64,000 nucleotides of DNA, taken from Dolosigranulum savutiense (GTDB taxonomy: Bacteria > Bacillota > Bacilli > Lactobacillales > Carnobacteriaceae_A). Made by a program: the position numbers and the translations under genes. Location of the stretch: the NCBI RefSeq assembly GCF_039830095.1, contig NZ_CP142435.1, positions 1,178,001-1,242,000 of the forward strand, read 5' to 3'. Shown here piece by piece: positions 60,531 to 64,000 of this stretch; positions within the stretch are counted from its first letter, which is position 1; each line of letters opens with the position of its first letter. The notes below the pieces were generated by a model that ran no database searches, was not told the origin of the DNA, and worked only from the letters and a program-made list of their open reading frames with translations.

Positions 60531-63068
60531 ATGAAATCAAAGAACAGAAGTTCAAAACTAAAATTAGCATTATCAGCTGGTCTTTTAGCCGGAACAGTTG
60601 CAACAACTAGTTTCTCACAAGATGTTCATGCACAAGAAGTAACACAGGGGCAAGCACAAGCATTACATAATGAATATGTTGCTGCTCGAGAAGAAGAGGA
60701 CGCATCTCAGAAGTTATCTGAAGTAAAAGCTCAACTTGTTGGCTTGATTGAACAAGCGGGTGGATCAGAGCTTGTGGCACAACTTGACGTTCAAGCACTA
60801 TCTGAATCAGAGTTAGACAACGTATTCACATCATTCATTAACTACTTAGCACAAGAAACAGCTGAAGTTGAAACAGCAGAAACAACCTCAGAAGTAGAAG
60901 AAGTAGAAACAAAAGAAGAAACGGTCGCTGAACAGGCTGTCGCTCAAACTGTTCAAGCAGAAGAAAAACAAGAAGAAAAAGTAACCGAAGAAGTTAAAGA
61001 AGAAACTGCTGAGAAAGAAGAAGTCGTTGAAGACGAAAAAGTTGAAGAGACAAAAGAAGAAGTAGTCGAAGAAACAGAAGACCAAACGGAAGCAAAAGAC
61101 GAAAAAGCAGATGACGAAGATCCAGAAGTTGTCGCTTACCGCATCCGTATTCAAGAAGAAGCAGCAAAAGAACACGCACGTCAAGCGGCTGAAGAAAAAG
61201 CTCAACGTGAAGCTGAAGAGAACGGCGAAAAAACAGAAGAAAAATCTGAAGAAGAAACTGTTGCCGAAGAGGAAGAAAAAGCAGAAGCTTCTGTTAAAGA
61301 AGCCGAAGAAGCAGTTGCTGAGCAAGAGAATGTAGCTTCAGAAGAGAAGACTGACTCAACAGAAGAAAAAGTTGAAGAAGCAAAAGAAGCTGACAAACAA
61401 GAAGCTAAAGAAGAAAAAGTTGAAGAAGCAAAAGAAGCTGACAAACAAGAAGCTAAAGAAGAAAAAGTTGAAGAAAAGCAAGCACCAAAAGAAGAAAAAA
61501 CAGTTGTAAAAGAAGTCAAAAAAGCAGAACAGCCAACTCGAATTTCTAAACCAGCACAATTAGTGAACAAAGTAGCACAACCAGCTGCTAAAACACCAGA
61601 AGTGAACACGCCATCTCGTCAACAGGCAAAAGCGCAGGCTCAAAAAGTTGTTGAAGCCCGTGTAGAAGCAAAAATCGAGAAAAAATTGGCAAAAGGTGTT
61701 GTTCTATCACAAGAAGAATTTATTAACTTAATTAGCGCTGAAGTACAGCGTTATGCTGATGAGTACAACATTTACGCATCAGTTATGATGGCACAAGCTG
61801 CACTACAATCTGGTTGGGGGACAAGTGCAACAGCTCAAGCACCTAACAACAACGTGATGGGTATTACAGCAGGCTCAAATGAGCGTGGTGTTGAATACCG
61901 TACGTACGAAAATATTGTTGCTTCATTGAAAGACTACGCTGAGCTTATCCGTAATGGTGTGAGCTGGGACAAGAACTTCTACAGTGGTGCATGGAGAGAA
62001 AATGCTGCGACATATGAAGAAGCAACTAAATGGTTAACTGGTCGTTACGCAATTGACCCGAACTATCACTTGAAATTAAACGAATTAATTAAGAAATACA
62101 ACTTAACTCGTTTCGATGTTCAAACAAGCGGTCAAGCATCACCTTCAACAGAATCAGCAGTTGAAAAAGCGGTCGAAAAAGCAGCTGAAAAACAAGCAGA
62201 AAAACAATCAAATGGATCAGCTCAATTACGTTCAGCTAAGCAAGCTCAACGTAAACAAGAAGCACCAGCAAAAGAAGAAAAAGGTGCCAATAAACCAGCT
62301 GAATCTAAACAAAAACCAGCCAAACCAGCTAAAGAAGAAGTTATTGAGCCAAAAGAAACTGAAAATAAAGTTAAACCAGCTGAAAAACCACAACCACAAG
62401 CCAAACCTGAAGCGAACCAACAATCAAATGCTAAATCTGGCAAAACATACACGGTTCAACCAGGTGACTCACTAAGCGGTATTGCTAGCAAAACAAACTC
62501 AACGGTAACTCAAATTGTAGAAGCCAACAAAGGGTTAGATGCAGGGAACTTACAAGTCGGACAAAACATTGTAACACCAGCGAAAGAAGCAGCCAAACCT
62601 GAACAACAAGTGGAAACACCGAAACCAGCTGCAAAACCAAGTACGTCTCCAGAAACACCATCAAACGCACAAGGTTGGGTTCGTCCAACTGCTGGTGTGG
62701 TAACCTCTCGTTATGGATGGAGAAGTTACCCATTGGATCCATCTCGTCGTGATTTCCACACGGGTGTTGATATTTCATCAGGAACAAATTCTCCTGTTGT
62801 TGCTGCGAAATCTGGAACAGTCGTCGCTTCAAACTCTGGCTACAACTGGGGTTACGGTAACTATGTAGATATCGATCATGGGGATGGTTTTATGACACGT
62901 TACGCTCACTTAGCACCAGGCTGGAAAGCATCAGTCGGTCAAAAAGTTGCTGCGGGTGAACGTATCGGTACACAAGGTACAACTGGGGCATCAACAGGTG
63001 TTCACTTACACTTCGAAATTCACAAAAATGGTAAACACACTAACCCAGAAAACTACATGAAATTCTAA
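60531..63068 (+). CDS. Secreted peptidoglycan hydrolase: GH73, LysM and M23 domains
   Basis: 845-residue wall hydrolase. A signal peptide (cleavage near VHA-QEV, residue 34) is followed by a Glu/Lys/Val-rich low-complexity region (about 110-330) containing a 16-residue duplication. A GH73 glucosaminidase domain (about 391-525; MAQAALQSGWGTS) follows, then a Lys/Ala/Pro-rich linker, a LysM repeat (about 638-682; YTVQPGDSLSGIASKTNS), and a C-terminal M23 endopeptidase (about 717-845) with zinc residues in FHTGVD and HLHFEIH. Two catalytic activities on different wall bonds in one chain is notable. It is probably retained by LysM and charge; no LPXTG is present. Regulation by WalRK is plausible. 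Confidence 0.94.
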   Translation: MKSKNRSSKLKLALSAGLLAGTVATTSFSQDVHAQEVTQGQAQALHNEYVAAREEEDASQKLSEVKAQLVGLIEQAGGSELVAQLDVQALSESELDNVFTSFINYLAQETAEVETAETTSEVEEVETKEETVAEQAVAQTVQAEEKQEEKVTEEVKEETAEKEEVVEDEKVEETKEEVVEETEDQTEAKDEKADDEDPEVVAYRIRIQEEAAKEHARQAAEEKAQREAEENGEKTEEKSEEETVAEEEEKAEASVKEAEEAVAEQENVASEEKTDSTEEKVEEAKEADKQEAKEEKVEEAKEADKQEAKEEKVEEKQAPKEEKTVVKEVKKAEQPTRISKPAQLVNKVAQPAAKTPEVNTPSRQQAKAQAQKVVEARVEAKIEKKLAKGVVLSQEEFINLISAEVQRYADEYNIYASVMMAQAALQSGWGTSATAQAPNNNVMGITAGSNERGVEYRTYENIVASLKDYAELIRNGVSWDKNFYSGAWRENAATYEEATKWLTGRYAIDPNYHLKLNELIKKYNLTRFDVQTSGQASPSTESAVEKAVEKAAEKQAEKQSNGSAQLRSAKQAQRKQEAPAKEEKGANKPAESKQKPAKPAKEEVIEPKETENKVKPAEKPQPQAKPEANQQSNAKSGKTYTVQPGDSLSGIASKTNSTVTQIVEANKGLDAGNLQVGQNIVTPAKEAAKPEQQVETPKPAAKPSTSPETPSNAQGWVRPTAGVVTSRYGWRSYPLDPSRRDFHTGVDISSGTNSPVVAAKSGTVVASNSGYNWGYGNYVDIDHGDGFMTRYAHLAPGWKASVGQKVAAGERIGTQGTTGASTGVHLHFEIHKNGKHTNPENYMKF
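61362..61475 (+). repeat. 48-bp direct repeat inside the wall hydrolase gene
   Basis: Copies start at 61362, 61410 and 61458; the third is partial. Each full copy encodes EEKVEEAKEADKQEAK. The copies are identical or nearly so, indicating recent slippage in the acidic linker. Confidence 0.92.
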
Positions 63069-63082
63069 CAATAATTAAACAT

Positions 63083-63124
63083 AACCTAGCGATTGTATCA
63101 AGTCTACAATGGCTAGGTTTTGCT
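63083..63124 (+). terminator. Terminator of the wall hydrolase gene
   Basis: AACCTAGC plus ATTGTA (63083-63097) pair with TACAAT plus GCTAGGTT (to 63119), followed by a short T tract. Confidence 0.7.
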
Positions 63125-63174
63125 ATGTCAAATATTCTCCCGGTAAAGAATTTTGTAACTTTTGAGGAAATATC

Positions 63175-63203
63175 TTGACATCTAACCGGACACTGACTAA
63201 ACT
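63175..63203 (+). promoter_or_regulatory. Promoter of pyrF
   Basis: TTGACA (63175-63180) and TAAACT (63198-63203) with a 17-base spacer, 27 bp before the start codon. There is no room for a PyrR attenuator between promoter and gene. Confidence 0.7.
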
Positions 63204-63229
63204 AATAAAGGAAATTAAAGGAGGCGCTT

Positions 63230-63928
63230 ATGACACGACCAATTATTGCTCTAGATTTTAGTAGTTTTGAAGAGACGCTAGATTTTTTAGATTTATTCGA
63301 TGAGTCTTTGTACGTCAAAATCGGGATGGAAAGTTATTTGTTAAATGGTCCGCACGTGATTCGGACGATTCAGGAGCGAGGCCATCAGATTTTTTTAGAT
63401 TTAAAGCTTCATGATATTCCAAATACCGTTGAACGAACGATGCGTGGATTGGCAGAGCTTGGTGTGGATATGGTGAATGTTCATGCACAAGGCGGGTCTA
63501 AAATGATGCAAGCAGCGGTAGAGGCCTATAAGGCTGTTCATCCTAGTGGGACGGTGCTGGCAGTGACGCAGCTGACTTCATTGAGTGAAGAACAGTTTAT
63601 CCAAGAGACTAAAAGTCAATTGTCTTTAGAGGAGAATATTATTCATTATGCTCAGTTAGCGCAACAATCAGGTGTTGATGGCGTAGTGTGTTCACCGCTG
63701 GAAAGTCAAGCCGTTCATGCAGCTTGTGGGGAGGAGTTCTTGACGGTGACTCCCGGTATTCGACTGAGTGATGCTCAAGCCGATGATCAATCGCGTGTAG
63801 TGACACCGAATCGGGCGAGTCAGTTAGGGTCTGATTATATTGTGGTGGGACGACCGATTACACTAGCTGATGATCCCGTACAAGCTTATCAGCAAATAAA
63901 AACCAATTGGGAGGGACAAGATGAATAA
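63230..63928 (+). CDS. pyrF: Orotidine-5'-phosphate decarboxylase
   Basis: 232-residue TIM-barrel enzyme that converts OMP to UMP in pyrimidine synthesis. The catalytic Asp57-Lys59-Asp62 array lies in FLDLKLHDIPNTV; IALDF at the N-terminus and GRPIT near the end bind the phosphate. AAAGGAGG precedes the ATG. It overlaps pyrE by eight bases. Confidence 0.97.
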   Translation: MTRPIIALDFSSFEETLDFLDLFDESLYVKIGMESYLLNGPHVIRTIQERGHQIFLDLKLHDIPNTVERTMRGLAELGVDMVNVHAQGGSKMMQAAVEAYKAVHPSGTVLAVTQLTSLSEEQFIQETKSQLSLEENIIHYAQLAQQSGVDGVVCSPLESQAVHAACGEEFLTVTPGIRLSDAQADDQSRVVTPNRASQLGSDYIVVGRPITLADDPVQAYQQIKTNWEGQDE

Positions 63929-64000
63929 GATAACAGCCAAAGAGATTGCCCAGCATTTACTAACTATTGAAGCCGTTGAACTGCGACCAGATCAACCTTT
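63921..64000 (+). CDS. pyrE: Orotate phosphoribosyltransferase, 3' end outside window
   Basis: Only the first 26 codons are present (NKITAKEIAQHLLTIEAV, then ELRPDQP). The order pyrF-pyrE and the N-terminal pattern IA..LL.I.AV.L.P..P match PyrE, which makes OMP, the PyrF substrate. GGAGGGAC precedes the ATG inside pyrF. Confidence 0.85.
   Translation, partial: MNKITAKEIAQHLLTIEAVELRPDQP

Noticed and set aside
60888-61609. Long antisense and alternative frames across the wall hydrolase gene
   Set aside because: They come from the GAA/AAA-rich code of the Glu/Lys linker, giving Phe- or Ser-rich nonsense; no start signals.

Overview
The window looks like the chromosome of a low-GC Gram-positive bacterium of the order Lactobacillales, possibly near Aerococcaceae or Carnobacteriaceae. 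The order is supported by AGGAGG-type ribosome binding sites, a cdaA-cdaR-glmM operon, long-form HPF, ComFA/ComFC, a class II GalT, LanFEG-like ABC genes with their two-component system, YkoFEDC under a THI element, and a secreted GH73-LysM-M23 wall hydrolase. The family is only a guess. I see no prophage, CRISPR array, rRNA operon or replication origin. Most of the window is ordinary housekeeping DNA, interrupted by AT-richer accessory patches.

Layout. 1-5.8 kb: end of an NhaC-type antiporter, an aspartate 4-decarboxylase with a YwlG-like gene, then a Nudix hydrolase, an esterase and a small GNAT protein. 5.9-6.1 kb: tRNA-Glu, tRNA-Tyr and tRNA-Gln behind one strong promoter. 6.3-9.5 kb: cdaA-cdaR-glmM (c-di-AMP and cell-wall precursor synthesis). 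9.6-12.6 kb: a DUF975 membrane protein, a Fic protein, and tenA under a TPP riboswitch. 12.9-18.6 kb: tRNA-Thr, a 15-bp minisatellite, an ABC exporter with a tiny membrane protein, an IS30-family element, and a DUF3644/HEPN gene behind a Cys-rich membrane protein. 18.8-33 kb: a candidate small RNA, YugP-type protease, galT, tsaB-rimI-tsaD, YdcF-type protein, xpt, an ABC-F protein, a YigZ-family protein, a DegV protein, comFA-comFC, hpf and a glutathionyl-hydroquinone reductase-like gene. 33.3-37.9 kb: a two-component system divergent from a lantibiotic-immunity-type ABC transporter. 37.9-44 kb: an IS3 remnant, then a GntR/PTS/SIS/secreted-protein island. 44-52 kb: guaA, a glycosyltransferase, and a second TPP riboswitch driving ykoFEDC and a ylmB-like deformylase. 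52-64 kb: a degenerate GIY-YIG protein, a butanediol dehydrogenase, an esterase/ATP-grasp/esterase cluster, a CapA-like protein, the wall hydrolase, pyrF and the start of pyrE.

How the genes fit together. Two distant TPP riboswitches appear to join tenA with ykoFEDC-ylmB into one pyrimidine-salvage route for thiamine. The two-component system faces its likely target ABC operon across four TAAGG repeats spaced exactly 11 bp apart. The GntR island carries two near-identical 19-bp operators, one of them inside the PTS promoter. The least explained items are the PTS island with its unclassified secreted protein, the ATP-grasp/double-esterase cluster, the HEPN pair beside the IS30 element, and a very short hairpin RNA with a C-rich loop near 18.83 kb.
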